Assembly (NCBI RefSeq): GCF_017303275.1
Contig: NZ_JAFKOJ010000008.1
Location: 1-64,000 of the forward strand
Direction: 5' to 3'
Source of the DNA: Bacillus sp. NTK034
GTDB lineage: Bacteria; Bacillota; Bacilli; Bacillales; Cytobacillaceae
DNA: 64,000 nucleotides
Shown here: piece after piece, positions 8,403 to 16,792 of the stretch
Numbering within the stretch: position 1 is the stretch's first letter
Layout of the letters: each line of letters begins with the position of its first letter
Notes under the pieces: generated by a model
Told to the model about the DNA's origin: nothing
The model's input: only the letters and a program-made list of their open reading frames with translations
Databases searched by the model: none
Position numbers and translations under genes: made by a program

Positions 8403-9440
8403 ATGAATACTTTAAACAAACGGCCAATTATTAATCAATCGGCGCCTAACAAATCAACTTCAATCATTAACGGGGAATGCTCCAATATTCTTAATTGGGA
8501 TGATGTCCGCTTCTCCTGGGCCTATCCAAAGTATAAAAAAATGCTCGCTAACTTTTGGACGCCTTTTGAAATAAACATGTCACAGGACATTAAGCAATTT
8601 CCGGAATTAACGAAAAGTGAACAGGATGCATTTTTGAAAATTATTGGGCTGCTTGCATTGCTCGACAGCATCCAGACGGATTATGCCGGAAAAGTTGCTG
8701 ATTATATTACCGACTCAAGCATATCGGCACTCATGATTATACTCGCACAGCAGGAGGTGATTCATAATCACTCCTATTCATATGTTCTATCAAGCCTGGT
8801 TCCAAAACAAAAACAGGATGAGGTTTTTGAATTCTGGCGTACAGAACCTATATTAGCTGAAAGAAATGAATTTGTTGTGAACGGATATAAAGATTTTGCA
8901 GAGAATCCAAGCGCGGAGAACCTGCTGAAATCTATTGTGTATGATGTCGTTCTGGAAGGGCTTTTCTTTTATTCAGGCTTTGCATTCTTTTATCACCTGG
9001 CAAGAAATCAGAAAATGGTTGCCACCTCCACGATGATTAATTACATCAACCGGGATGAACAAATCCATGTTGACTTGTTTGTTAAAATTTTTAAAGAAAT
9101 TCTGCAGGAAAATCCGGAACTTAATACTAATGAATTAAGTGAATTCGTCCAGGAGACTTTCAAAAGAGCAGCTGAACTGGAGATTGAATGGGCCCGCGAG
9201 GTGATCGGCAGCAAAACAGAAGGCATCCTGCTGTCCGATGTTGAAGCTTATATCAAATTTTATGCTAATGTCCGCTGCAATCAGCTAGGGTATGAACGGC
9301 CGTTTGAAGACTATCGGACTAATCCGCTCCGCTGGATTGTAGCTTATGAGCAGGTTGACCATGGGAAGTCTGATTTCTTTGAACAAAAATCGAGGCAATA
9401 TACAAAAGTTCAAATTGATAATGGGTTTGATGAACTATAA
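8403..9440 (+). CDS. class I ribonucleotide reductase, small (beta) subunit
   Basis: A 345-residue ferritin-like radical-generating subunit. Metal ligands are visible as Asp in LLDSIQ, ExxH in QQEVIHNH, Glu in VVLEGLFF and ExxH in RDEQIH. The radical Tyr is placed seven residues after the first ExxH Glu (in NHSYSYV), as in E. coli NrdB. The start is the ATG at 8403 with AAGGAGG just inside the end of the alpha gene; a start 39 nt earlier lies inside that gene. The pair form one operon ending at 9464. Confidence 0.93.
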   Translation: MNTLNKRPIINQSAPNKSTSIINGECSNILNWDDVRFSWAYPKYKKMLANFWTPFEINMSQDIKQFPELTKSEQDAFLKIIGLLALLDSIQTDYAGKVADYITDSSISALMIILAQQEVIHNHSYSYVLSSLVPKQKQDEVFEFWRTEPILAERNEFVVNGYKDFAENPSAENLLKSIVYDVVLEGLFFYSGFAFFYHLARNQKMVATSTMINYINRDEQIHVDLFVKIFKEILQENPELNTNELSEFVQETFKRAAELEIEWAREVIGSKTEGILLSDVEAYIKFYANVRCNQLGYERPFEDYRTNPLRWIVAYEQVDHGKSDFFEQKSRQYTKVQIDNGFDEL

Positions 9441-9463
9441 AGGGTCATCAGGATATATATAAT

Positions 9464-9498
9464 AAAAAAGATTCTGCTTTGGCGCAGAATCTTTTTTA
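9464..9498. terminator. bidirectional terminator between nrd pair and bioB
   Basis: AAAAAGATTCTGC and GCAGAATCTTTTTT pair around a short loop, with A- and T-runs on both sides. It serves both converging operons. Confidence 0.92.
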
Positions 9499-10491
9499 TT
9501 AGGAGCGTACAGGTTCTCCAGATACAAAATCAATCTTAAAACCAAGATCTTTCAGCATTTGGTGATCCGCGGTGCTTTCCTGCCCTGCAGTGGTTAAGTA
9601 ATCTCCAACGAAAATAGAATTAGCCGGATAAAGTCCAAGCGGCTGAAGGCTCCGGAGATTCACTTCTCTGCCTCCGGATATTCTGATTTCCTTTGATGGG
9701 TTGATATATCGCATCAGGCAAAGCACCTTCAGACAATAGCGGGGATTCAATTCATCTGTCCCTTCTAATGGCGTCCCATCGATTGCATGCAGAAAGTTAA
9801 CCGGTATTGAGTCGGCATCCAGGGCTTTTAGGCTTCTGGCCATTGTTATGACATCTTCCTGGGTTTCCTTCATACCAATAATTACCCCGGAACAAGGTGA
9901 AATGCCTGCTTCCTTTATTATTTGGACCGTATTGACTCTGTCCCGGTATGTATGGGAGGTAGTGATGCTCTCATGATGATTTTCCGAGGTGTTAATATTG
10001 TGATTATAGCGGTCCACTCCAGCTTCCTTGAGCTGCTCAGCCTGTTCAGGTTTTAGGAGCCCGAGACAGGCACAGACCTTCATTTTATAGGTATCCTTTA
10101 TTTCTTTAACCGCTGAAACTACTTCATTTAGCTCCCTATTGCTCGGGCCTCTTCCGCTTGCAACGATGCAATAGGTTCCGACATTTAGCTGATGGGCCTG
10201 CTTAGCAGCTTGGATGATAGTTTCCTTATCCATCATCCGGTATTTTTCAATAGGTGCTGTTGAGATGCTCGATTGTGAGCAATAGCCGCAGTTTTCAGGA
10301 CATAGGCCTGATTTCGTATTAATAATCATATTTAATTTAACATGATTCCCATAATGATGATGACGGATTTTATAGGCGCTGTACAATAAGCTCAGCAGTT
10401 CTTCATCTGGACAATTTAAAATACCCATTGCCTCCGAGTCTGTCAGTTCATGTCCTTTTAGTACGTCTAGGGCTAGCTCTTGGAAATTCAT
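9499..10491 (-). CDS. bioB: biotin synthase BioB
   Basis: A 330-residue radical-SAM enzyme that inserts sulfur into dethiobiotin. The radical-SAM motif CPENCGYC is near residues 64-71. Family features that follow include YNHNINTS and the late RISGGREVNL containing the [2Fe-2S]-ligand Arg. AGGAGG precedes the ATG at 10491. It lies 24 nt after the bioY reading frame and shares its BirA-controlled promoter. No bioADF genes are present here. Confidence 0.96.
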   Translation of the reverse strand: MNFQELALDVLKGHELTDSEAMGILNCPDEELLSLLYSAYKIRHHHYGNHVKLNMIINTKSGLCPENCGYCSQSSISTAPIEKYRMMDKETIIQAAKQAHQLNVGTYCIVASGRGPSNRELNEVVSAVKEIKDTYKMKVCACLGLLKPEQAEQLKEAGVDRYNHNINTSENHHESITTSHTYRDRVNTVQIIKEAGISPCSGVIIGMKETQEDVITMARSLKALDADSIPVNFLHAIDGTPLEGTDELNPRYCLKVLCLMRYINPSKEIRISGGREVNLRSLQPLGLYPANSIFVGDYLTTAGQESTADHQMLKDLGFKIDFVSGEPVRS

Positions 10492-10515
10492 ATGTATCCT
10501 CCTTAGTAAAATGGT

Positions 10516-11112
10516 TTATGCTGCTCGGTTCATTTTTCTGAACTGACTGCCGGCAAATACTCTTTGCTCCAGCCGATGGGCCATTAACCCGGCAAAAACA
10601 GAAAGAATAATGTCTTTTGGAAGGGGGACTGCCATCCACAGCCAAGCCATTTGATAGGTAAACCCCTCAGGTGCTGTAAACTAGAGTTTATAGGCCATAT
10701 ACATCCAATTCGTCCCAAAAACATAATTGATCACCATTCCGATTAAAGCTGCAGTAATATACACCGGAACAGACTTTTTCTTTTCAATCAATTTGCCGGT
10801 GACATAGGCTGTTAAAATAAACGATAGGATAAAACCGAAAGTGGGGCTTAATAAGGTAGCAAAACCGCCGCCGAATTTTGAAAATACAGGAGCGCCTGCA
10901 AGCCCGGCAAAAGCATAGACAGCCATAGTGATAGCCCCTAATCGGCTTCCTAAAATAGCACCTGCCAAAATGGCAAAAAAGGTCTGTAAAGTAATAGGGA
11001 CTCCCCCAATAACCAAAAATGGGACAAATGAAGTGATATTTGCTCCAACAGCCATTAGGGCGACAAACATGCCAGCCAATGTTAAATCAATCGTTCTTAA
11101 ACCTGTCTTCAT
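10516..11112 (-). pseudogene. bioY: biotin transporter bioY, interrupted by an in-frame amber stop
   Basis: A BioY substrate-binding (S) component of an ECF or stand-alone biotin importer. Residues 1-143 are intact, with LVIGGVPITLQTFFAILAGA. Then a TAG at 10681-10683 follows NWMYMAYKL. Reading on in the same frame continues the family sequence without any shift (FTAPEGFTYQMAWLWMAVPL) to a TAA at 10516-10518. The total of 198 codons is typical of BioY. The change is a single codon with no length difference. It may be a real nonsense mutation, a suppressed stop or a sequencing error. The start at 11112 has AGGAGG 6 nt upstream. Confidence 0.88.
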
Positions 11113-11169
11113 AAAATGCCTCCTGAAAGAATTATATTTATACAATTTAGAATAATAGCAGAAAACGTT

Positions 11170-11203
11170 AATTGTCAACTTAATTTTATAATGGGTTAAC
11201 ATA
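11170..11203 (-). promoter_or_regulatory. BirA-type biotin operator overlapping the bioY promoter
   Basis: On the minus strand TATGTTAACC, a 13-nt spacer and AGTTGACAATT form the inverted repeat typical of BirA operators (TTGTTAAC...GTTAACAA type). The right half contains TTGACA, a likely -35, with an AT-rich -10 (TATTAT region) about 15-16 nt on. Biotin-BirA should therefore repress bioYB. Confidence 0.82.
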
Positions 11204-11280
11204 TAATATGTTTCTGTCCAGAAATGGAGGGTAAAGTGATACTGCACATTAATAGATGACGAAATAGAGGAGGTATAAAC

Positions 11281-11556
11281 ATGGCAAGTAGTAAAAACAA
11301 TATTCACAGTGATAAACAGGAACAATATTTTAAGGACAGAGCAGGTACAGATGAAGCAAGATTCCATGTAGTACCGCATGATGAGGAAGGATGGGCAGTC
11401 AAGAAAGAGGGGCAAAACGAGCCTGAGTTTACGGCGGAATCACAGTCAGATGCAGTGGAGAAAGCGAAGAGCATGGCAGAGGAGGCTGGTACAATGGCAA
11501 TCTTGCATAATGAAGATGGAAAAATAGATGATCTTGTTAATTATGAAGATAAATAA
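11281..11556 (+). CDS. DUF2188 family protein
   Basis: A 91-residue hydrophilic protein. The core from about residue 28, reading FHVVPHDEEGWAVKKEG and later AVEKAKSMAEEAG, matches the DUF2188 domain, a small fold of unknown function common in Bacillaceae and their phages. The N-terminal 25 residues are charged and probably flexible. AGAGGAGG precedes the ATG and a terminator follows, so it is monocistronic. No function can be assigned. Confidence 0.8.
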   Translation: MASSKNNIHSDKQEQYFKDRAGTDEARFHVVPHDEEGWAVKKEGQNEPEFTAESQSDAVEKAKSMAEEAGTMAILHNEDGKIDDLVNYEDK

Positions 11557-11569
11557 ATAATTAATTAAG

Positions 11570-11602
11570 AAGAGCATTACCATTGAGTAGTGCTCTTTTT
11601 TT
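11570..11602 (+). terminator. terminator after the DUF2188 gene
   Basis: AAGAGCA and TGCTCTT pair around a 14-nt loop and are followed by a long T-run. Confidence 0.85.
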
Positions 11603-11643
11603 GTTTGGCTGGGATTGAACAAAAGAGACCTTATTTCTAAAAC

Positions 11644-11673
11644 AAAAAAATTCCGCTTTCAAATAGAAAGCGG
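11644..11673 (-). terminator. minus-strand hairpin with U-tract, no gene assigned
   Basis: CCGCTTTC and GAAAGCGG pair around five bases. The A-run at 11644-11650 gives a U-tract only for minus-strand transcription. No minus-strand gene is visible upstream of it, so it may end a small RNA or antisense transcript from the fru promoter region. Confidence 0.6.
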
Positions 11674-11714
11674 TTCAAAAAGAGACCTTGGAACGAGTGA
11701 ATTCTAAAATTTGG

Positions 11715-11759
11715 AACAATATATAGTAGCATAATAGGTTTTAGAAACTATATATTGTT
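11715..11759. repeat. 13-bp perfect inverted repeat upstream of fruR
   Basis: AACAATATATAGT (11715-11727) and its exact reverse complement (11747-11759) flank a 19-bp interval. It lies in the 380-bp gap before fruR. It could be a binding site or an RNA hairpin; there is no U-tract. Confidence 0.65.
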
Positions 11760-11864
11760 ATTTCTGATTCTAGCATAATAAAACATAGAGAGCAAACTAT
11801 TATTTTAATATATTTAAAATATTCTTTCATTTTACGAATCAGGGAGTAAACACTCTTGAAACAA

Positions 11865-11895
11865 CCAAAAACAATCAAATTTTGATTGTTTTTGG
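11865..11895. promoter_or_regulatory. 31-bp near-perfect palindrome, candidate FruR operator
   Basis: CCAAAAACAATCAAA, one T, then TTTGATTGTTTTTGG form 15-bp perfect arms. It lies about 20 bp upstream of the fruR -35. As the only long palindrome close to the fru promoter it is a candidate target of the DeoR-type regulator encoded next, but this is inference. Confidence 0.6.
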
Positions 11896-11915
11896 TTTGT
11901 TTTGAATGAAAATGA

Positions 11916-11944
11916 TTGATTTTTGCAATCGGTTTCAGTATGAT
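11916..11944 (+). promoter_or_regulatory. fru operon promoter with cre-like site
   Basis: TTGATT (11916-11921) and TATGAT (11939-11944) are 17 bp apart. Inside the spacer, TGCAATCGGTTTCA (11924-11937) fits the cre consensus TGWAARCGNTNWCA with two mismatches, so CcpA repression is plausible. Confidence 0.55.
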
Positions 11945-11982
11945 GTAATCAAGAAGAACAACACACCCAGGGAGGTGATGTT

Positions 11983-12735
11983 TTGTTAACACCAGAGCGC
12001 CACAAATTGATTCTGCAGCTTTTAAAAGAAAAAGGTGTAGTGAAAATTCAGGATCTCGTTGACATGACAGAAACATCGGAATCAACAATAAGAAGGGACT
12101 TGACCCAGCTTGAAGAAGGGAAGTACTTAAAAAGAATACATGGAGGGGCAGCCAGGCTTCAGGGTAAGCTGCAGGAACCCAGCATGTCTGAGAAGTCATC
12201 CAGAAACCTTCAGCAAAAGCGTCAAATCGCCCAATACGCGGCAAGTCTAGTTGAGGAAGGTGATTCCATTTATCTGGATGCAGGCTCGACAGTAACTGAA
12301 ATGATTCCCTTTTTGCCTGCGAAGGAAATTGTGGTTGTAACGAACGGACTAATGCATATCAACGCATTGCTCGAAAGGAATATAAAAACATTTTTAATCG
12401 GCGGTTTTGCCAAGGAACAGACAAAAGCCATCATCGGCAGGGGGGCATTGGCGAGCCTGGAAAATTACCGATTTGATAAATGCTTTATGGGGGTTAACGG
12501 TATCCATCCTCAATTCGGCTACACCACACCGGATCAGGATGAGGCAATGATTAAGCAAATGGCCATTTCGCTTTCAAGGGAGGCATTCGTACTTGCCGAT
12601 GATACGAAGTTTTCAGAAATCGCATTTGCCAAGATTGCCGATTTGCATACAGCAGCAATTATTACAAATGAACTGAATGAGGATCAGCAAGAGCCTTATA
12701 TCAGCAAAACTACAATAAAGGTCGTGACAGCATGA
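11983..12735 (+). CDS. fruR: DeoR family regulator of the fructose operon FruR
   Basis: A 250-residue DeoR-family repressor. An N-terminal helix-turn-helix contains SESTIRRDLTQLEEGKYL with the family LKRIHGGA. A sugar-phosphate-binding domain (DeoRC) follows with YLDAGST and ADDTKF. The start is a TTG at 11983 preceded by GGGAGGTGAT; no in-frame ATG is available. It overlaps fruK by 4 nt. In Bacillus such regulators respond to fructose-1-phosphate. Confidence 0.92.
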   Translation: MLTPERHKLILQLLKEKGVVKIQDLVDMTETSESTIRRDLTQLEEGKYLKRIHGGAARLQGKLQEPSMSEKSSRNLQQKRQIAQYAASLVEEGDSIYLDAGSTVTEMIPFLPAKEIVVVTNGLMHINALLERNIKTFLIGGFAKEQTKAIIGRGALASLENYRFDKCFMGVNGIHPQFGYTTPDQDEAMIKQMAISLSREAFVLADDTKFSEIAFAKIADLHTAAIITNELNEDQQEPYISKTTIKVVTA

Positions 12736-13661
12736 TACACACATTGACGCTAAATCCGTCAGTGGACTACATCGTAGAATTGGATGAGATAATAGTCGGC
12801 GGTCTTAACCGCATGCAGCAGGATACAAAGTTCCCTGGAGGAAAAGGGATAAATGTTTCCAGAGTGCTGAACAGAATGGATGTGGAAAGCAAGGCCCTTG
12901 GCTTTGTAGGCGGATTTACTGGAGATTATATTGTTGATTACTTAAACAAAGAGAATATTCAAACTGACTTTGTCCAAGTTGCTGATGACACAAGAATCAA
13001 TGTAAAGATCAAGACAGAGGCGGAAACGGAAATCAATGCCAAAGGGCCGGCCATTTCAGGAAGGCATTTCGAAGATCTTAAAAATAAAATCCGCAGCCTG
13101 TCAGAAGAAGATTTACTTGTCCTGGCTGGCAGCATTCCATCTGCATTGCCTGAATCAACTTATGAAGAGCTGGTTAGAATCTGTTCAGAAAACGGGACAG
13201 CTTTTGTGGTAGATGCAGAGGGAGAGTTACTGAAAAAGGTCCTTCCATACAAACCGTTTTTAATAAAGCCCAATCACCATGAATTAGGTGAAATATTCAA
13301 TACAGAATTTACTTCCGCAAAAGAAGTGATCCCATATGGACAGAAACTTGTAGAAATGGGCGCACAGAATGTAATTGTTTCATTAGCAGGGGAGGGAGCA
13401 GTCCTGATTTCTGAAGATGCTGCGTATATTTCAAGCGTTCCAAAAGGGGAAGTGAAAAGTTCTGTAGGTGCAGGAGATTCCATGGTAGCCGGTTTTCTTG
13501 CAGCTTATGAAAAAAACAAAAATATAGAAAAGTCTTTTCAATACAGTGTTGCATCCGGAAGCGCAACGGCTTTTTCACTTGGTATTTGCACAAAGGAAAG
13601 AGCAGAGGAATTGCTTTCTCAGGTTTCGATTGAAAAGGTCAGCCTAAAAGGGGAGATTTAG
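12732..13661 (+). CDS. fruK: 1-phosphofructokinase
   Basis: A 309-residue PfkB-family kinase that makes fructose-1,6-bisphosphate from fructose-1-phosphate. The N-terminal signature is TLTLNPSVDYIVELD, the sugar site GGKGINVSRVL, and the C-terminal nucleotide and base motif GAGDSMVAGF contains the catalytic Asp. It overlaps fruR (ATGA) and is followed 1 nt later by fruA, so translation is probably coupled. Confidence 0.95.
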   Translation: MIHTLTLNPSVDYIVELDEIIVGGLNRMQQDTKFPGGKGINVSRVLNRMDVESKALGFVGGFTGDYIVDYLNKENIQTDFVQVADDTRINVKIKTEAETEINAKGPAISGRHFEDLKNKIRSLSEEDLLVLAGSIPSALPESTYEELVRICSENGTAFVVDAEGELLKKVLPYKPFLIKPNHHELGEIFNTEFTSAKEVIPYGQKLVEMGAQNVIVSLAGEGAVLISEDAAYISSVPKGEVKSSVGAGDSMVAGFLAAYEKNKNIEKSFQYSVASGSATAFSLGICTKERAEELLSQVSIEKVSLKGEI

Positions 13662-13662
13662 G

Positions 13663-15534
13663 ATGAGAATAACAGAATTACTTACAAGAGATACGATTCT
13701 GCTCTCGTTGAGCGGAACAGGCAAAATGGATGCCATAAATGGATTGGTAAACCAGCTTGATCAAGCAGGAAAGCTTCATGACAGTTCTGCCTTTAAAAAT
13801 GCCATTTTAAAAAGGGAAGAACAAAGCACAACAGGCATCGGCGACGGAATAGCCATTCCTCATGCAAAAACTGGTGCGGTAAGGCAGCCTGCTATTGCAT
13901 TCGGCAAATCAGAAGCAGGAGTGGATTATGAATCACTTGACGGTCAGCCAGCACATCTATTCTTTATGATTGCAGCACCGGAAGGAGCAAACAATACACA
14001 TCTGGAAGCTCTTTCCAGGCTTTCATCGATACTAATGAACGAGGAAGCACGCATAAAACTCCAGAATGCTGCTTCTGCAGACGAAGTTATTGGAATTATA
14101 GACAGTTATGACGTGACAGAAGAAGAGGAAGTCCAAAATATTGCAGACAGTAAACGATTTGTTGTAGCAGTAACAGCCTGCCCAACAGGAATTGCCCATA
14201 CTTATATGGCGGCTGATTCACTAAAAGCCAAGGCAGCTGAAATGGGCGTTGATATTAAAGTTGAAACAAATGGCTCAAGCGGCGCTAAAAATGTTCTGAC
14301 ACCGGAAGAAATTACAAATGCAGCAGCAGTTATAGTCGCAGCAGATACAAAGGTTGAAATGGAGCGATTCAGCGGCAAGCATGTTCTCCAAACCGCAGTT
14401 GCTGACGGCATCCGAAAACCTCAGGAGCTTATCGAAAAAGCGCTAAAGCAGGATGCACCGGTATACAAGGGCGGAAGCGCAGACAGCAGCAGAAATGCAG
14501 AGAATAATAAAGAACAAAAAGCAGGAATTTATAAGCATCTGATGAATGGCGTTTCCAACATGCTTCCATTTGTTGTTGGGGGCGGAATACTTATTGCCAT
14601 TTCCTTTATGTTCGGATATAAAGCAGCAGATCCTAATGATCCGTCGTATCATCCTATCGCAGAAGCACTGATGACCATTGGCGGGGGAAATGCATTTGGA
14701 TTAATCGTTCCAATCCTTGCAGCGTTCATTGCCATGAGTATTGCTGATCGCCCAGGATTTGCTGCAGGTGCAGTCGGGGGAATGATGGCAGCATCTGGAG
14801 GCGCAGGATTCCTTGGTGGCATCATCGCCGGCTTCCTTGCAGGTTATGTAGTAGTTGGTTTGAAAAAGGTCTTTGCTGGCCTGCCTTCATCACTTGAAGG
14901 AATTAAAACGATTTTGCTCTATCCGCTCTTTGGAATTGCTATCACAGGATTGCTGATGCTTTATGTTGTCAACAAACCAGTTGGCGCATTAAATACTGCT
15001 ATCACCGAGTGGCTTTCAGGTCTTGGTACTGGAAATGCTGTCATGCTTGGAGTAGTGCTTGGGCTGATGATGGCATTTGATATGGGCGGCCCGGTTAATA
15101 AATCGGCATACGTATTTGGTACAGGGCTGCTTGCGAATGGAGTATATGAACCAATGGCAGCAATCATGGCAGCTGGTATGGTTCCGCCACTTGCCATCGC
15201 ACTTGCCACCACTTTATTCAAAAATAGATTTACAAAACAGGAACAGGATGCAGGAAAAGCAAATTACATTATGGGATTTTCGTTTATTACAGAAGGTGCA
15301 ATCCCATTCGCAGCTGCAGATCCACTGCGTGTCATCCCATCCATCATGGCAGGATCAGCCGTGGCAGGCGCCATTTCAATGATGGCTGGAATCGGATTAA
15401 GAGCGCCGCACGGAGGAGTCTTTGTCGTCCCTCTCGTCGATGGCCCATGGGGAATTTACCTTGCAGGAATAATAGCAGGAGCTCTTTTGTCTGCATTCCT
15501 TATAGGGTTCCTGAAAAAACCATTAAATAAATAG
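13663..15534 (+). CDS. fruA: PTS fructose transporter EIIABC
   Basis: A 623-residue fructose permease with domains in the order A-B-C. EIIA (about 1-145) carries the phospho-His in GIAIPHAKTG. EIIB (about 165-265) carries the phospho-Cys in VTACPTGIAHTYMA. EIIC (about 290-620) is a multi-helix membrane domain with MGGPVNKSAY and ITEGAIPFAA. It imports fructose as fructose-1-phosphate for FruK. AAAAGGGGAGA precedes the ATG, and a terminator follows. Confidence 0.95.
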   Translation: MRITELLTRDTILLSLSGTGKMDAINGLVNQLDQAGKLHDSSAFKNAILKREEQSTTGIGDGIAIPHAKTGAVRQPAIAFGKSEAGVDYESLDGQPAHLFFMIAAPEGANNTHLEALSRLSSILMNEEARIKLQNAASADEVIGIIDSYDVTEEEEVQNIADSKRFVVAVTACPTGIAHTYMAADSLKAKAAEMGVDIKVETNGSSGAKNVLTPEEITNAAAVIVAADTKVEMERFSGKHVLQTAVADGIRKPQELIEKALKQDAPVYKGGSADSSRNAENNKEQKAGIYKHLMNGVSNMLPFVVGGGILIAISFMFGYKAADPNDPSYHPIAEALMTIGGGNAFGLIVPILAAFIAMSIADRPGFAAGAVGGMMAASGGAGFLGGIIAGFLAGYVVVGLKKVFAGLPSSLEGIKTILLYPLFGIAITGLLMLYVVNKPVGALNTAITEWLSGLGTGNAVMLGVVLGLMMAFDMGGPVNKSAYVFGTGLLANGVYEPMAAIMAAGMVPPLAIALATTLFKNRFTKQEQDAGKANYIMGFSFITEGAIPFAAADPLRVIPSIMAGSAVAGAISMMAGIGLRAPHGGVFVVPLVDGPWGIYLAGIIAGALLSAFLIGFLKKPLNK

Positions 15535-15544
15535 TGAATAAACT

Positions 15545-15580
15545 AAAGCCGATACTTAATGTATCGGCTTTAAATTTTAA
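15545..15580 (+). terminator. fru operon terminator
   Basis: AAAGCCGATAC and GTATCGGCTTT pair around TTAAT and lead into AAATTTT. Confidence 0.88.
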
Positions 15581-15703
15581 AAAAAATACTTTTAGAAAAG
15601 ATTGAAAAAACTGAAAATAAATGATTTAATTGAAATAAACTAACCGGTCTTTTTTTTATAAATAAATAAACTGCCAAGTCTATATAGTTGGAGGTGTGGA
15701 ACC

Positions 15704-15748
15704 ATGGCCATTATCATTGTTATTAAAAGAGGAAACAAGCATAAATAA
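15704..15748 (+). CDS. 14-codon open frame, possible leader peptide
   Basis: An ATG with an excellent GGAGGTG 8 nt upstream opens a frame for MAIIIVIKRGNKHK and a TAA. It ends 43 nt before the acetyltransferase start. The quality of the ribosome site in an otherwise bare gap suggests real translation, either as a regulatory leader peptide or as a very small protein. Nothing else supports it. Confidence 0.4.
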   Translation: MAIIIVIKRGNKHK

Positions 15749-15791
15749 ATAACTATTAGATGCACCAAGTAAAATTTGAAGGAGAGCGTTT

Positions 15792-16670
15792 ATGAAAATA
15801 AAAAAACTTTCTCAAGTTACCCTGGAGGAGGCGGTGACCGCCTGGAATAAAGGCTTTGAAGGTTATATAGTTCCAATAAAAATGGATATTCAGGCCTTTG
15901 TTAATCGTATGGCATCTGAGGGACTTTCGCCTGAAAAATCGATTGTCGCTTTTATGCACGGAGAACCCTGCGGAATCATAATGAATGGGTTCCGGGAGAT
16001 TAACGGCAGAAAAATTGCCTGGAACGGAGGCACTGGGATTGCTCCACAATACAGGGGAAAAGGTCTTTCCGCAGCCATGATGTCGGAAGTGCTCAGCATA
16101 TATAAAGCTGAAAATGCGCACACTGCTGTTCTTGAAGCAATTGAAGAAAATGAGAGAGCGATTAAGCTATACAAGAAAGCAGGCTATGCGATTACTGATC
16201 AATTGCTTTATCTAAACATGAAGCTAACACATAATGAAATAGGCTCATTGATGGAAAGACATTTATCATTAAAAAAGATATATCCCGAACAGCTGCAGTT
16301 ACTCAGCTTTTATGACAGCGATGCTGCCTGGCAGTGCCAGTGGCAGAGTGCGAGACAAGGGGAAGCGGCTGTACTTATGAGTGAAGATGGGAAAGAGGAA
16401 GGCTACATTTTATACAAAAGAGTGCTGGATGCAGGAGGGCGTACAGACCGAATTATCATTTATCAGCTAAAATTCACGGTTGGCAGTGCATATGAGGCAA
16501 TGACTGAAAGTATTCTGGGCCAGCTGTTCCTGGATCAGGATGAATCAATTGATTTCACTGCAGTTAATATTTCTGCTTCCAATCCCGCATCTCAAGCTTT
16601 GCTTAAAATGGGATTTGAAAAAAAGATTGGCCAGGTAATGATGAAAAAAGCGCTTTTGCCTGATGCCTAG
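15792..16670 (+). CDS. GNAT family N-acetyltransferase
   Basis: A 292-residue protein. The first ~145 residues form a GNAT domain with the acetyl-CoA loop GIAPQYRGKGLSAAM (about 77-91) and the later ENERAIKLYKKAGY. The C-terminal half looks like a second, degenerate GNAT-type domain ending in ASNPASQALLKMGFEKK, which resembles the final beta-bulge segment. GGAGAG precedes the ATG. The substrate is unknown. It stands alone, with only the 14-codon frame upstream. Confidence 0.82.
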   Translation: MKIKKLSQVTLEEAVTAWNKGFEGYIVPIKMDIQAFVNRMASEGLSPEKSIVAFMHGEPCGIIMNGFREINGRKIAWNGGTGIAPQYRGKGLSAAMMSEVLSIYKAENAHTAVLEAIEENERAIKLYKKAGYAITDQLLYLNMKLTHNEIGSLMERHLSLKKIYPEQLQLLSFYDSDAAWQCQWQSARQGEAAVLMSEDGKEEGYILYKRVLDAGGRTDRIIIYQLKFTVGSAYEAMTESILGQLFLDQDESIDFTAVNISASNPASQALLKMGFEKKIGQVMMKKALLPDA

Positions 16671-16792
16671 TCAGGATTCCCCCTTTCTGCAAAAAACTAA
16701 GTGACCAATTAATTTTGAGATTCGTGCATATAGGCATAATTTCGGACGGTTCCTGATATGTTTTTATGAGTAAGGTTGAAAGGGGAGATATT

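Noticed and set aside
10448-10645. Separate small gene between bioY and bioB
   Set aside because: The same bases continue bioY in its own frame after the amber codon with family-like sequence, and the alternative frame has no support.
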